Source of the DNA: Microglena sp. YARC
Taxonomy: Eukaryota; Chlorophyta; Chlorophyceae; Chlamydomonadales; Chlamydomonadaceae
Reading direction: 5' to 3'
NCBI GenBank assembly: GCA_022414725.1
Contig: CM039462.1
Coordinates: forward strand, 116,763,966 to 116,827,965
DNA: 64,000 nucleotides
A program made the position numbers and the translations under genes. Below the pieces are notes generated by a model. That model did no database searches and was not told where the DNA came from. It saw only the letters and a program-made list of their open reading frames with translations. Of the stretch, positions 8,404 through 18,615 are shown piece after piece (position 1 is the first letter of the stretch; each line of letters begins with the position of its first letter).

Positions 8404-8461
8404 ATAAGTAATTATTTGAGAACAACTGTGTTTTTTTTACCTTCCGACGAGTTTAACACGG
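8404..8461 (-). repeat. Direct repeat carrying a family-A end (right copy)
   Basis: Right-hand copy of the repeat at 7586-7637, with small indels in the T-run. The two copies bracket the B' repeat plus small gene, as expected from unequal recombination or from insertion between two element ends. Confidence 0.7.
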
Positions 8462-8979
8462 CAAGCACGCCACGCTTTCCTGGTTTCCGGTACCTTCACG
8501 GAGACCCTCGAGTCAAGCCCCGTCGCGACGTTGGATACGAGTACTACACTACCAACTTGACGCGGGTGATTCAGGTGCCGTCTTTCGGGAGATGGCCGAT
8601 GTCGTCTTCCAGTACGTGTGGACAGGTGGCGTCGACAGCCTTGATTGCGGCACCGAGGACGTGCCACCCGACCCCCCCATCTTTGCCGTTGTTGAGCGAG
8701 AGAAGGAACGCGAGAATGAGCGAGAGAAGGAACGCGAGAATGAGCGAGAGAAGACGGTCTCTCGACTGGTCGCCAAGATATTCATTCGAGAACGTCTTGA
8801 GGCGCAATACCCCACGTTCCGTGGAGGTACTTGCATCTATTCTGTGCCCTGAGCTGCAGCGCCCCTTTCGTGGCGTGCCGTTGCACCCCGATCTTCTGAA
8901 GGAAATATGGTGCGTCTTCGATCATGCATCTTTCACTTTTGCCCATGATTGTCCGTTCTTGATGATGTTTTCGATGTAA
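8462..8979 (+). pseudogene. Truncated, frameshifted copy of the T5orf172-domain gene at 62 kb
   Basis: Plus-strand sequence from about 8495 encodes GDPRVKPRRDVGYEYY, then shifts frame. The next frame (from 8592) encodes MADVVFQYVWTGGVDSLDCG and an ERENEREK repeat, matching the protein at 62043-62573 closely. The N-terminal catalytic half is missing. A third segment (SVEVLASILCPELQRPFRGV to HPDLLK, about 8805-8904) matches sequence upstream of the gene ending at 61431. This suggests the two separate genes at 61.4-62.6 kb were once one reading unit. Confidence 0.75.
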
Positions 8980-9045
8980 TTACCAAGTCTCACATTATCC
9001 AAACGGTTTGCCAAATGCAATGCCATCTCTAGGAATGTTTGGTTA

Positions 9046-9300
9046 CAGTCGGCGGAATACTAAAATGAAACCGCTTCGTGTACGGCACACCTTACGGTGT
9101 AACCTAATGGTGTAGCAACCCACGGGGCAGTGGAACACCAATACGATTTTGAATCAACAAATTGCAGGATGTTAACGAGAATATCGTGGTTATTTTTTAG
9201 ATCACGGCTCTCCATCCTGCAGACTCCGTATCGTTCTTTTTTCGGTACTTTCAAGAATGTCCATTGAAGGACCAGCCGCACTTAAGCGATCGCCTCTTCC
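9046..9300 (-). mobile_element. Family B' repeat, copy 2
   Basis: Almost identical to 7666-7917, including the 73-residue frame (9060-9281, minus). The first base after the TACAGTCG motif differs (G for A). Followed by the same small-gene paralogue, so the 0.7 kb pair was duplicated as a block. Confidence 0.75.
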
Positions 9301-9338
9301 CCGGTCTTTAATAAATCTTAGTGGTGGATCATTATCCA

Positions 9339-9704
9339 TTATCCACGCTTATTACATGGTACATACTTAACCTTACTATCTCCTTGTTTGTTTTTGATAA
9401 TATTTTTAATGCATTGTGTACCATTAACATTCCAAACTGTGCGTTCTACATATTTGCCACCTACTTTAACGGATGTCTTTGTTCCAGTATTTACAGCTGT
9501 ATTTGTCTTATTAGTTGTCTTCCTAGATCCACCTCCATTATGTGTATCGCATGTTATGAACAAGGTTCCCGAACAATCTCTCTCTCCTAAATTTTTTCCA
9601 CGATTGTAGTTTTCCATAGCTGCATTACAATCATTCATGGAATTGTACTTCCTATGTTCTAATTTCTTTCCAGCCCCCAAATTTCTGATCGTGCCGCTTG
9701 CCAT
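9339..9704 (-). CDS. Small AT-rich gene, paralogue 2 (about 121 residues)
   Basis: Paralogue of 7957-8349 with the same start context (ATTTTGATATATATAATA upstream) and the same last 60 residues. The central region diverges by in-frame indels (KNLGERDCSGTLFITC here against KNGKDERDSGGSWFLGC), which suggests both copies stayed under coding constraint or diverged only recently. Function unknown. Confidence 0.5.
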   Translation of the reverse strand: MASGTIRNLGAGKKLEHRKYNSMNDCNAAMENYNRGKNLGERDCSGTLFITCDTHNGGGSRKTTNKTNTAVNTGTKTSVKVGGKYVERTVWNVNGTQCIKNIIKNKQGDSKVKYVPCNKRG

Positions 9705-9756
9705 TTTGATATATATAATACAAACATTTCTTTTTCAATGGCCCCACAATATATTG

Positions 9757-9897
9757 CCCACCATCGCAGGACTGGCGTATTTTCGCGCGATGAGGTTAGT
9801 TCAAACGTTTAGGGTTTAGGGTTTTAGTTCAAAAGTTTTTCCTCATTCTCTGGTGAGTACGTGACCATTGTTTTGCGGACGCCTGGGTTATATCGGC

Positions 9898-9928
<31 letters not shown>

Positions 9929-10124
9929 TCAGGTGTGATGTACATGATTCACTGCATACAGTCAATGACATTGAATTCCGGGACAGGTTTACGCAGCCAG
10001 TCCCTGCTTTGTCCCTGCTGCTGTTGCATGGTATGCATGAGAGCGGATCCATTCTCATGCCCCAGAAGTCACAACTGCCCAGCCCAGCCAATGTACATGT
10101 AACCCTGGTATGACAAGACGAGAG
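9757..10124. other. Intergenic stretch with GGCTCG tandem repeat
   Basis: No convincing gene. Holds a short tandem repeat of GGCTCG at about 9899-9924 and two copies of TTAGGGTTTAGGG-like sequence at about 9806-9825 (GTTTAGGGTTTAGGGTTTTA), which resembles a short plant/algal-type telomere repeat. Confidence 0.5.
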
Positions 10125-10223
10125 TCAGCAACTGAATCCCTCTGCCCCTCTCCGCGGGTCCCGCGTTTCCTCTCCTCCAAATCCGCATTGTTTTGTCAAG
10201 CAGAAGGCTGCTTGAGATCAGTG
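10125..10223. repeat. Family-D dual-hairpin repeat, copy
   Basis: CAACTGAATCCCTCTGCCCC, a CGCGGG-type GC hairpin remnant, and then TCAAGCAGAAGGCTGCTTGA, a near-perfect inverted repeat. The same two landmarks in the same order recur at about 43040, 55950, 60690, 61200 and 62750. Confidence 0.7.
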
Positions 10224-10429
10224 TGGGATTTTGTAGAGGATGTCCGCTGCGCAGCGGTCCCCTCGACAGCCGCCGCCGCCGCGACGCGTGTGTGAAGATG
10301 CGGCATGCGTCGTGCTTGCATCCGGTGTAGATGCGAAAGCCGAAAGGGTGTCATGTGTGATAATGAATGAATGGACGGACGGATGGGGGGCATGCGAAAG
10401 CCACCGTGGCGTCTGTGCTGTGTTTAGAC

Positions 10430-10560
10430 TCGGGAACAACAATTATTTCAACAAAAAATAAATACTGAAGAATTCTTCCGGAGGCTCACATCAATCCCTA
10501 TTTTAAACGTGTTCACATGAAGACCTCTGAAAAGACTCTCCATCTCGGGATACAGTAGTT
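10430..10560. repeat. Satellite-like unit E, permuted copy
   Basis: Contains block 2 (CTCGGGAACAACAATTATTT through CGGAGGCTCACATCAA) followed by block 1 (TCCCTATTTTAAACGTGTTC through CATCTCGGG). At 52460-52575 the same blocks occur in the opposite order, so both loci derive from a tandem array or circle of about 110-115 bases. A block-1 copy also lies at 59618-59668. Confidence 0.75.
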
Positions 10561-10708
10561 CTCAAATAAAGTGGGACAAAGCAAATTATAGTGAAAAGCC
10601 ACATGGTCTGAGTGTAACATTCCTCTGCGCTTCGCACGATATATAATGGGCGTTCCTACTTCCCGGCGGATTTTGCTGTCTACATGTGCATGTGGCTGAG
10701 CGCTTACA

Positions 10709-12493
10709 TCAGATGTTGATGTGTTTGTCAATAATGTGCATTCTCACACCGTCTCTACTTTTGCACGTCTTTTTGCAAACCGGACAAACACAACTCTCTT
10801 TCTCGATACTGGATTTTTCTTCCCCGTCGATAAGACACTTTTCCACCATCTCTTTCTTGAGACGTGCCTTCTGCACCTTCTGGATACGAAACCTATCCTC
10901 TCCCTCTTTCTTGAGACGTGCCTTCTCCTCCTTCTCTATACGAAACTTATCCTCTCTCTCTTTCTTGAGACGGGCCTTCTCCTCCTTATCGATACGAAAC
11001 TTCTCCGCGGAAGCGATGTAGGTAGCATGGGTCGCGTTGAGAATCTTGAACTCGGTATCGAATATCACGGTCGCACCGGGAATCGCATGTGGCCACTCAC
11101 GGATCTTAACCCACATCACAGAAACGGCATCCACACGCGCAGACAGTCCACTCTCTGCATCTTCGAGTGTGGATCGCAGGGATGCCAGGGACTCTGCGTC
11201 GCGAGTGCGCTTGAGGATCTGGTAGAATACAATCTCGATATTATTGAGGACTTGGACAGGAATTCGAGGCTGGCGAGCACGCCACGCTTTCCTGGTGTCT
11301 GAAACGATACACTCTGCCTTCAGATGAAAGACAGATGATCGCAGGCTTTCAGGTATGTCAAGGACATCGTCAAGATCGTGTGTATCGGCCCACTGCTTCA
11401 TGGCTTCCGACTTGGCAGACGAACTCAGCTCATGAGGATCGATGTGGTGGTAATTGTCGTACTCGTACTCATACTCGTCGATGTCGCTGTCATACTCCTC
11501 ATCACGCTCGCGTCTGGCATCTTCCCAAAGATCGTCTAGAATTGAAGCGTACTCAGTGTGGTTGTGAAAGAACTTCATCTCAAGCATCGATACAGCGATG
11601 TCCTCTGGATCTCCGTCGTCGTTGTCAACAAAACCTGTGCACAAACGAGAGTCACTGCGAAGTTCACACCCTCGATCCTCGAGAGCCCTCTCCAAAATGT
11701 GAAGGCGAGTATTTGTAGCAATGATGTCTGCAGCGACTTTCACAGCACCCCCCCCTCTTCCAGAATTCACGTACAAATCTCTGGCCCTGCATGCGGATTC
11801 CGAAACGGAGAATATCCTGGAATCCAACGTCATGTCACCAAGCTTCTTGGAAAGCAACGTCTCCCGAGAGGTACGTCGCTCATCCGCAGAGATGGCGGGG
11901 ACTCGAATACCTGTATGGGATGAGGCATGCTTCTCAAGCGCAACCCGAGCCACGTCGCGGATAAGATATAAACGCATCTGTGCTGCTGACCGATACATCG
12001 GATTTCGTTTGAGTTCGCAACTCAGCGTCTTGAGATCCCTCTCGGTCAAGCGATACTCTAACTTGGCCTTTGACACACACATGCGTACCCAGCGCATAGC
12101 CCTCATTTCTGAACGGAATTTGGCAGACAGGATGCACCCTCTAGGGGGGCGAGCGACAACTTCCGCCTCCATCAGCCTCCTCCACAATGCGGCTTTGACA
12201 CCAGAAACCATCAGTCCACGATCTCGACACGCCTTCTTTAGAACATCCGCTTTGCTTGCCTCTGAAAGACCCTCGTGAATATGCATCCTCTCTAACTCTT
12301 CATCTTTCACAAGGTTTCCATCAGGCTCCAACTTCTCTTGCACCGCAATACCAAGCTCTGTGAACCCTACGTTTCCCACCAACATGAGGTTCGCGGCGTC
12401 CTCTGAGACGTCGCATAATCGATGGTATTTATCATCACTTTTTGATAAATGCAACGCGATGATGTGGAGTGGGCCTGCAGGGAGAAGTTCCAT
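10709..12493 (-). CDS. 594-residue protein with SAP-like domain, charged repeats and C2H2 zinc finger
   Basis: Intact minus-strand ORF. The N-terminus (ELLPAGPLHIIALHLSKSDD ... NLMLVGN) resembles an F-box-like helix pair. A SAP-like DNA-binding motif follows at about residues 75-110 (SKADVLKKACRDRGLMVSGV, then ALWRRL). The middle has an acidic Asp/Glu/Tyr stretch. Near the C-terminus, EKARLKKE units repeat three times, then a C2H2 zinc finger (CPVCKKTCKSRDGVRMH ending DKH). The make-up suggests a nuclear or viral-factory DNA-binding or regulatory protein; this is inference. Its first 70 codons are duplicated at about 14164-14388, there joined to unrelated sequence. Confidence 0.7.
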   Translation of the reverse strand: MELLPAGPLHIIALHLSKSDDKYHRLCDVSEDAANLMLVGNVGFTELGIAVQEKLEPDGNLVKDEELERMHIHEGLSEASKADVLKKACRDRGLMVSGVKAALWRRLMEAEVVARPPRGCILSAKFRSEMRAMRWVRMCVSKAKLEYRLTERDLKTLSCELKRNPMYRSAAQMRLYLIRDVARVALEKHASSHTGIRVPAISADERRTSRETLLSKKLGDMTLDSRIFSVSESACRARDLYVNSGRGGGAVKVAADIIATNTRLHILERALEDRGCELRSDSRLCTGFVDNDDGDPEDIAVSMLEMKFFHNHTEYASILDDLWEDARRERDEEYDSDIDEYEYEYDNYHHIDPHELSSSAKSEAMKQWADTHDLDDVLDIPESLRSSVFHLKAECIVSDTRKAWRARQPRIPVQVLNNIEIVFYQILKRTRDAESLASLRSTLEDAESGLSARVDAVSVMWVKIREWPHAIPGATVIFDTEFKILNATHATYIASAEKFRIDKEEKARLKKEREDKFRIEKEEKARLKKEGEDRFRIQKVQKARLKKEMVEKCLIDGEEKSSIEKESCVCPVCKKTCKSRDGVRMHIIDKHINI

Positions 12494-12567
12494 GATTTAT
12501 TGCACTCAGACCGGTCAATACTGGTATGTTATGTTTGAATCAATTCTTAATGTACAACTTTGACGGA

Positions 12568-12705
12568 CGGTCGATTGTGTCTGTGATCGCTATCCATGCG
12601 TCGTTCAATTGCACCGCGGTTGCTTGTGCGGATAGTGTGTTGTTTGAGAGATGTCTCGTGTATTTGTCTTTCTTGTACGATGGGTTCTGGTATGGCAATT
12701 TCTAG
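12568..12705 (-). pseudogene. Relic of an internal RPB2 segment
   Basis: About 140 bases closely match 21331-21480 inside the RNA polymerase subunit 2 gene, in the same orientation, with substitutions and a deletion of about 15 bases. The matching part encodes the region around AVHFNDTWIAITDT and PEPVVQET. It is not in a usable frame. It shows that pieces of the polymerase gene have been copied to a second site. Confidence 0.85.
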
Positions 12706-12780
12706 AAATGTGGTATAAAGTATTCGGGAGATTGGGTTAGGAATGTTCAACCCTAAAACGTTTTTGGGGTACAATTTGTG

Positions 12781-13752
12781 ATGGAGAATGGGGTCGGCGA
12801 GTCATTATCGTTAGTACATGAACATGAGGCTGACCAACATGATGACGTTGCAGAACTTGTCGATTATGAAGGGGATGAGGATGAGGAGTGTGCACATGGG
12901 CGAGCGATTTGTGTGGTCAAGAAACATGCCTCGTGCAACATGGAGTCCGTCCTGTACATCGCGACGTCCCGCGTCATCGAGGCGTTCTCGAAGAAGCCTC
13001 CAACTTTGGAAGAAAATATCGCGTCGTACAGCAAGAACGAGGGAGACCGTGCGTTCAGTAGCGCCCTCATGAACCAGGTGGGGCTTGCTGCGTCGAGCGA
13101 CCGCAAGCCACTGCGCATCATCGACGTGGGCTGCGGTCGCAGGACAAGCGCGGGACAGATCGCCTCTCTGATTCTTGTGGCTTCTACCGAGTACACCTGC
13201 ATCGACAAGGCCATGCCAGAGACGTGCGGTTTCGCGGCTAGGTCGCTGGAGCTCGCGTGTGGCGCAGACGGCGTCGGCATGACCGAGATCCTCGGCGACG
13301 TCTTTGATGAGACAACGACGACGGACCTCGGAAGCAGGAGCAGCAACAGATTCGACTTGGTGATCATTGACGTTTAGCCGCACGGGCGAGAAATCGATGT
13401 GTACGAGAAGATCGTCGGGCACCTCGCGGACACGCATCTCTTCCTGCTGAAGCACGTATGCGGTATTGACCTTTTCGGGTCGGCCTATGCCGACTGCTTC
13501 CTTGCCAAGTACGACGATGAGGGGAAGGTCATGGACTACCTTGCAGTGAAAGTGTTGAACGGGTGGTTCCATCGGGACTTGTACGTCCTCATGACGCGAC
13601 ATGGGGGAGTGCGCAGGAGCAGGACTCATGAGCTGTTCCGCGCCTCGGTCGCCGCAGAGGGTCGGACGCTCCGCAAGTACACTTACTTGAACAAGGACTA
13701 CCGCACGTACGTGGAGGTTGTCAACGATTTCGGCACGGTTGAACGGGGATAA
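12781..13752 (+). pseudogene. SAM-dependent methyltransferase split by an in-frame stop
   Basis: Two plus-strand ORFs (ending 13377 and beginning 13399) lie in one frame, separated by a TAG at 13375-13377. The first half has the S-adenosylmethionine-binding motif I (LRIIDVGCGRRTSAGQIASL), an acidic strand end (YTCIDKA) and FDLVIIDV just before the stop. The second half begins PHGREIDVYEKIV, continues HLFLLKHVCGIDLFG and ends FGTVERG. Motif order fits a Rossmann-fold class I methyltransferase; the substrate cannot be told. The N-terminus is acidic and low in complexity. The start is the ATG at 12781. A 331-residue minus-strand ORF over the same region lacks motifs and is a shadow. Confidence 0.75.
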
Positions 13753-13854
13753 AGATGATTTGACAAGATGAAACATGCGAGAAGCTTCCACTTTATTTGA
13801 AAACAACTGTAATAAATATTCGACAAACTACCGGTTGAAATCCAACAACAATAT

Positions 13855-14019
13855 CATGGACAGAATACTGAAAAACTGCAATATCTTTTTCTTTGCCGTA
13901 AACAACCAAAACACTGCAGTGTTCCAGTACCTGTTGGACAATCGCATTCGATTCTCGGACAAATACAATAATTTTATTAACTCCTATTTCGAATCTGTGG
14001 CGTTTAATAAGTGGGTTTA
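13855..14019 (+). CDS. Short ORF with ankyrin-like look, possible relic
   Basis: From the ATG at 13855 the frame gives MDRILKNCNIFFFAVNNQNT, then FQYLLDNRIRF. Spacing resembles one degenerate ankyrin helix pair (xAVNNQNTAVFQYLL). A family-A end (TTTATTTGAAAACAACTGTA) lies just upstream at 13794-13813. At about 55 residues it is probably a fragment. Confidence 0.25.
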
Positions 14020-14023
14020 GGGG

Positions 14024-14160
14024 TCAACACGTCCTCGGCGCGGTGACGGGTCTGGAGCTGCCAGATAGCATGCGGGAAACCTGATCGACAAGACGTTGCA
14101 ATCGCTAGATATTGATTCGTACGAATTTTACACGGAAAAACTCAAACAAACAAACGGTGC
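14024..14160 (+). pseudogene. Relic of an unknown gene, copy at 14 kb
   Basis: About 120 bases match 19385-19500, including codons for IDSYEFYTEKLKQ. Here the upstream part (LELPDSM) is out of frame with the downstream part (LIDKTLQSLDIDSYEFY). After the match, the sequence switches abruptly to the partial copy of the SAP/zinc-finger gene. Function unknown. Confidence 0.6.
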
Positions 14161-14163
14161 GCT

Positions 14164-14388
14164 GCCTCCACCCCGCATCCTCTCGAACTCTTCATCTTTC
14201 ACAAGGTTTCCATCAGGCTCCAACTTCTCTTGCACCGCAATACCAAGCTCTGTGAACCCTACGTTTCCCACCAACATAAGGTTCGCGGCGTCCTCTGAGA
14301 CGTCGCATAATCGATGGTATTTATCATCACTTTTTGATGAATGCAACGCGATGATGTGGAGTGGGCCTGCAGGGAGAAGTTCCATGCG
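14164..14388 (-). pseudogene. 5' fragment duplicate of the SAP/zinc-finger gene
   Basis: Minus-strand copy of the first 70 codons of the gene at 10709-12493 (same start ELLPAGPLHIIALH), nearly identical. It breaks off at VKDEEFERM and is joined to the relic at 14024-14160. A start and a short ORF exist, but the product would be a truncated chimera. Confidence 0.85.
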
Positions 14389-14436
14389 GTGCAATAAGAA
14401 CAATGAAATTCAGGCTAATATTTATCCGGATTATAA

Positions 14437-14802
14437 ATGTTAACAATACTTGAAGCGATTGAAAAAGGCGATGTCGAGGGCGTTCGACGCATGCTAATTC
14501 AAGGCATAAACTTCTATGAAAATGATTACACTGCTTTGGTGTACTCTGCCCAATTGAACAAACCGGAGATTGTTAAACTATTGTTGATTGCAGGTAGTGA
14601 CCCTAACGCCAGGTATGGATCCGCCTTGATATCAGCATCAAAACAAAACAATTTGACGATAGTACGCCAACTCATACTTGCAGGGGCTAATGTTAACATC
14701 CTGGATGGATGCCCTCGTCGTGTTGCAGCAGATCAAGGCCACACAGACATGGAACGCATCCTAGGTCAAGTATCAACCATCACTAACACACTCTTTTTGT
14801 AA
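14437..14802 (+). CDS. Ankyrin repeat protein (121 residues)
   Basis: Compact ORF of about three ankyrin repeats (ILEAIEKGDVEGVRRMLIQG; EIVKLLLIAGSDPNARYG; TIVRQLILAGANVNILDG), starting at the ATG at 14437 after an AT-rich leader. It is paralogous to 56532-56933, sharing LLLIAGSDPN and the same repeat order. Ankyrin proteins of giant viruses are thought to bind host proteins; the partner is unknown. A family-A end starts 10 bases after the stop. Confidence 0.8.
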   Translation: MLTILEAIEKGDVEGVRRMLIQGINFYENDYTALVYSAQLNKPEIVKLLLIAGSDPNARYGSALISASKQNNLTIVRQLILAGANVNILDGCPRRVAADQGHTDMERILGQVSTITNTLFL

Positions 14803-14810
14803 TAACTACA

Positions 14811-14880
14811 GTTGTTCTCAAATAAAGGACACCCCAGTTATAATCGAAGTTGCAGGTCGTTGCTCAAGAGCAACGTTGGG
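14811..14880 (+). repeat. Family-A mariner-type end with internal hairpin
   Basis: TACAGTTGTTCTCAAATAAA is followed by GGACACC, a TTATAAT box and a CGTTGC..GCAACG hairpin. The same order occurs at 16870, 37340 and 48564. Confidence 0.7.
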
Positions 14881-15279
14881 AAACATCGAGTTTGTCAAGA
14901 TACTTTGCATCAAATTCGGGTGTCACGTCGTCGTAGTCTTCCAGTTTATCGTTTATAGAGTCAGACCATCCACTCAGCTTAATACGGCGTACACTATACC
15001 TGCTATCATCGATATGGCCTGGAAACAGATGCACGCGCTTGTTGCGTCGGCCCCCGTGAACGGTCGGTTGTGCTACTCTGGGTTCAGTGTGAAGAGAAGG
15101 TCTATGGACCCGCACACGACGAGCACGAGGATGATCAAGTTTCTCTGTGTGGGCGAACACCACCATGAGCGAGGTCTCCCAACGATCACAACCAATGCGA
15201 TAAGGAACGCGACAACCGCTAAAGCGTCCTTCATGTACCCATTAGATGCGAGGTTGTTATTATTATCACTCCTTGTCAT
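14864..15279 (-). pseudogene. Small membrane protein, probably frameshifted
   Basis: From an ATG at 15277-15279 the minus strand encodes SNGYMKDALAVVAFLIALVV, a membrane segment, with a second hydrophobic stretch (NLIILVLVVCGSIDLLFTL) in that frame ending at 15073. The overlapping frame to 14864 encodes a charged tail (KLSGWSDSINDKLEDYDDVT) that looks like real protein. A single frame error near 15150 would join the first membrane segment to the charged tail. Either a two-helix 69-residue protein or a broken single-helix protein is possible. Confidence 0.4.
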
Positions 15280-15406
15280 TGTTATCAATTAAAGTGGGAA
15301 ATAAAGTGGGTTCGAACCGAAATGCTCAACATCCGGTTACAGTCGACGACGGACATGATCGGTTACATGCTATTATTTTTTGTGTTTTTAATTGTTTAAA
15401 AGTAAA

Positions 15407-15847
15407 ATGAAAAGCGTATACATCGTGCATGATAGACCGGATTTGCTTCATGAGCATTTTCCAATTGTTGTTGCAGTGGTTGATGTAGAGAACTTGAACA
15501 AGGGCACTGCATCGGTGATTGATGATGGACAATTATCAGAGATCCGAGCCGCTGTGAATATGTTGCTGCCATTTGCCATCCCTGATTGTACCCACATGGC
15601 ACCTTCTCCCACTGATCGCACCATCAAGGTAGGGCACCTGCCTGAAAAATTGGTGACAAGAAACGGAACAATTTTCAATATGGCATGGGACAAGACAGTA
15701 TCTCCGAAATGCACTTTACAACTCATTGGGCGTTTGACCGACGTATGGGGATATGAGTGTAATGGAAAGTACATGAGCGGAATCACATGGACTGTTGATC
15801 GGATCTACGTGGAATCCGATCCTACCAAGAGCTTCCCGCACGAATAA
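15407..15847 (+). CDS. 147-residue protein, unrecognised
   Basis: Intact ORF starting at the ATG at 15407 after a T-rich leader. No signal peptide or membrane segment. The sequence alternates beta-like strands (SVYIVHDRPDLLHEHFPIVV; CTLQLIGRLTDVWGYECNGK) and ends PTKSFPHE. I recognise no family. Base composition and clear boundaries argue for a real gene. Confidence 0.55.
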   Translation: MKSVYIVHDRPDLLHEHFPIVVAVVDVENLNKGTASVIDDGQLSEIRAAVNMLLPFAIPDCTHMAPSPTDRTIKVGHLPEKLVTRNGTIFNMAWDKTVSPKCTLQLIGRLTDVWGYECNGKYMSGITWTVDRIYVESDPTKSFPHE

Positions 15848-16230
15848 CCAAGCCGGATTTTACCGTGCAACTAAAAGGCAACCCAACATCAGGTGTGATC
15901 GTGGTGCGCCCGGTGAAACTCTTTATTGTCGTAGTGTCGCCGACACGCAAGTCCTCGTCCACCATGTCACACCACGAAGGGGGGCATCATCCTCGATTAT
16001 TGCTTCGGTCCTCAATGTTTTTCCATTTAAACTGATGGTTTCCATCTGCAAGAACAAAAACACCCTCATTCAGCCCCCGATTCGCAGCAAGCTCAATACG
16101 TACAATAAATCATGGTGATGCACGATATGGCAACTTATTCACGTACTAGAACATTGTAGGATGGGGATGCGATGGAGTTTACAAACATAATGTTTCAGGT
16201 ACACTGCCGTGGTACGGAGAAGCTTACTGC
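15848..16230. other. Intergenic, no gene seen
   Basis: No convincing ORF. Ends at a family-B end at 16231. Confidence 0.5.
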
Positions 16231-16260
16231 TACAGTCGGCGGAACAGTAAAATGAAACAT
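16231..16260 (+). repeat. Family-B mariner-type end
   Basis: TACAGTCGGCGGAACAGTAA followed by AATGAAACAT. Inverted counterparts lie at 36009-36038, 40324-40353 and 42732-42756, and a direct one at 44523. Confidence 0.75.
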
Positions 16261-16319
16261 CCCAATAAACGGCGTCGACAGAAGTTATAGTGTACGAGTG
16301 GATGGTCCTACAAAATGGC

Positions 16320-16672
16320 CCGTCCAGCAAAGAAACCTCCTTTCATGACGCATTGCACATCGACAAAGACCCCGTGTTCTTTTGGGCCACAGTACCGGGG
16401 AAGAGGCGATCGCTTAAGAGCCGCTTAGAGGCGATCGCTTAAATGGACACTCTCGAAAGTACCGACAAAAAACGATACGGAGTCTGCGGGATGGAGAGCC
16501 GTGATCTAAAAAAGAACCACGATATTCTCGTTAACATCCTGCAATTTGTTGATTCAAATTCGTATTGGTGTTCCACTGCCCCGTGGGTTGCTACACCATT
16601 AGGTTACACCGTAAGGTGTGCCGTACACGAGGCGGTTTCATTTTAGTATTCCGTTGACTGTACTATGGCTTC
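16320..16672 (+). mobile_element. Family B' repeat, copy 3, longer version
   Basis: Inverted relative to the copies at 7.7 and 9.0 kb. It extends further outward (CCGTGTTCTTTTGGGCCACA), as do the copies at 45.5 and 58.2 kb. GAGGCGATCGCTTAA is duplicated at about 16399-16442. A 67-residue frame (16443-16646) starts with ATG and ends HEAVSF. The element ends TTTCATTTTAGTATTCCGTT near 16668. Confidence 0.7.
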
Positions 16673-16869
16673 AAAAAGAGTCATGCTGTCTTACCGTTTT
16701 GATATTTTCAACACTACTTGTTGCGAATAGTCAATCATCGGGCCTCTGCATTTGCAGACAGAAAACCTCGAAATACCTAGCTCATCTAGATACTTCGGTA
16801 AAGAAAGGCTTTTGCAGAATGATATTGTTCCGCCTCCGCATTGTCTTGAGATATCCGGTCTTTCCATGT

Positions 16870-16960
16870 TGTACAGTTGTTCTCAAATAAAGTGGGACAC
16901 ACCTTATAATCATCCAGACTGCAGATCGTTGCGTTTGGGCAACGTTGGGGGTGCATATGT
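16870..16960 (+). repeat. Family-A end with internal hairpin
   Basis: TACAGTTGTTCTCAAATAAA, GTGGGACACACC, TTATAAT, and then CAGATCGTTGC..GGGCAACGTTG. Closely matches 37340-37420 and 48564-48650; sequence diverges after the hairpin. Confidence 0.8.
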
Positions 16961-17386
16961 TGGCTACGAAGTCAGCAATCTTAACAATGAGTTTCTGTTT
17001 CTTGCAGTACCTGCGAAAGCGGAGGTTTCGGTACCCCCTCGAGAGCACGATGGGCAAGAAGAATTGGGGCGGCACCCATGTAGAATCTGGCGTACGCCCC
17101 AATCTGTTGAGACATCGGAGAGTCTCTATCCGGATTGACATCCGGAAGATATCAGCCGTTTCGAGGTTCCAAACGTCAGTTTGACGCTGAGTTGTATGTA
17201 CGATTTATGTACTACGTGCATCATTTATAAGGACGAGTACGATAGGCTAAAGGCAGAGGGACATTCTGGTCTGTCCCGTGCGGCTTTCGTTGGTATATCT
17301 TGGTGTAGTGCAGAAACTTGACGTTTACATGATGTAAAAAGTTGAATGAAAATCGGTAGTATCCAAATGACAACTCTACAACAACA
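16961..17386. other. Intergenic, no gene seen
   Basis: Only short overlapping frames without recognisable motifs. The last 50 bases before 17387 are AT-rich and may hold the promoter of the next gene. Confidence 0.4.
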
Positions 17387-18451
<1,065 letters not shown>

Positions 18452-18615
18452 GCAACCGAAGACCCCCACTGATATCTCTAAATTCATCGTGAAAAGACGA
18501 AACTGTTAGATTCAACGTACATTGTAGTAGATTACCGTTTTTTTTCCGCACCATTTACAAATGGCCCAATTCAGAATCGACTGGTTCACGGATCACCAAT
18601 TCATTTCTGTACACT

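Noticed and set aside
12811..13806. Minus-strand 331-residue ORF over the methyltransferase
   Set aside because: No motifs; the plus strand has a clear SAM-binding motif and continuous coding on both sides of one stop.
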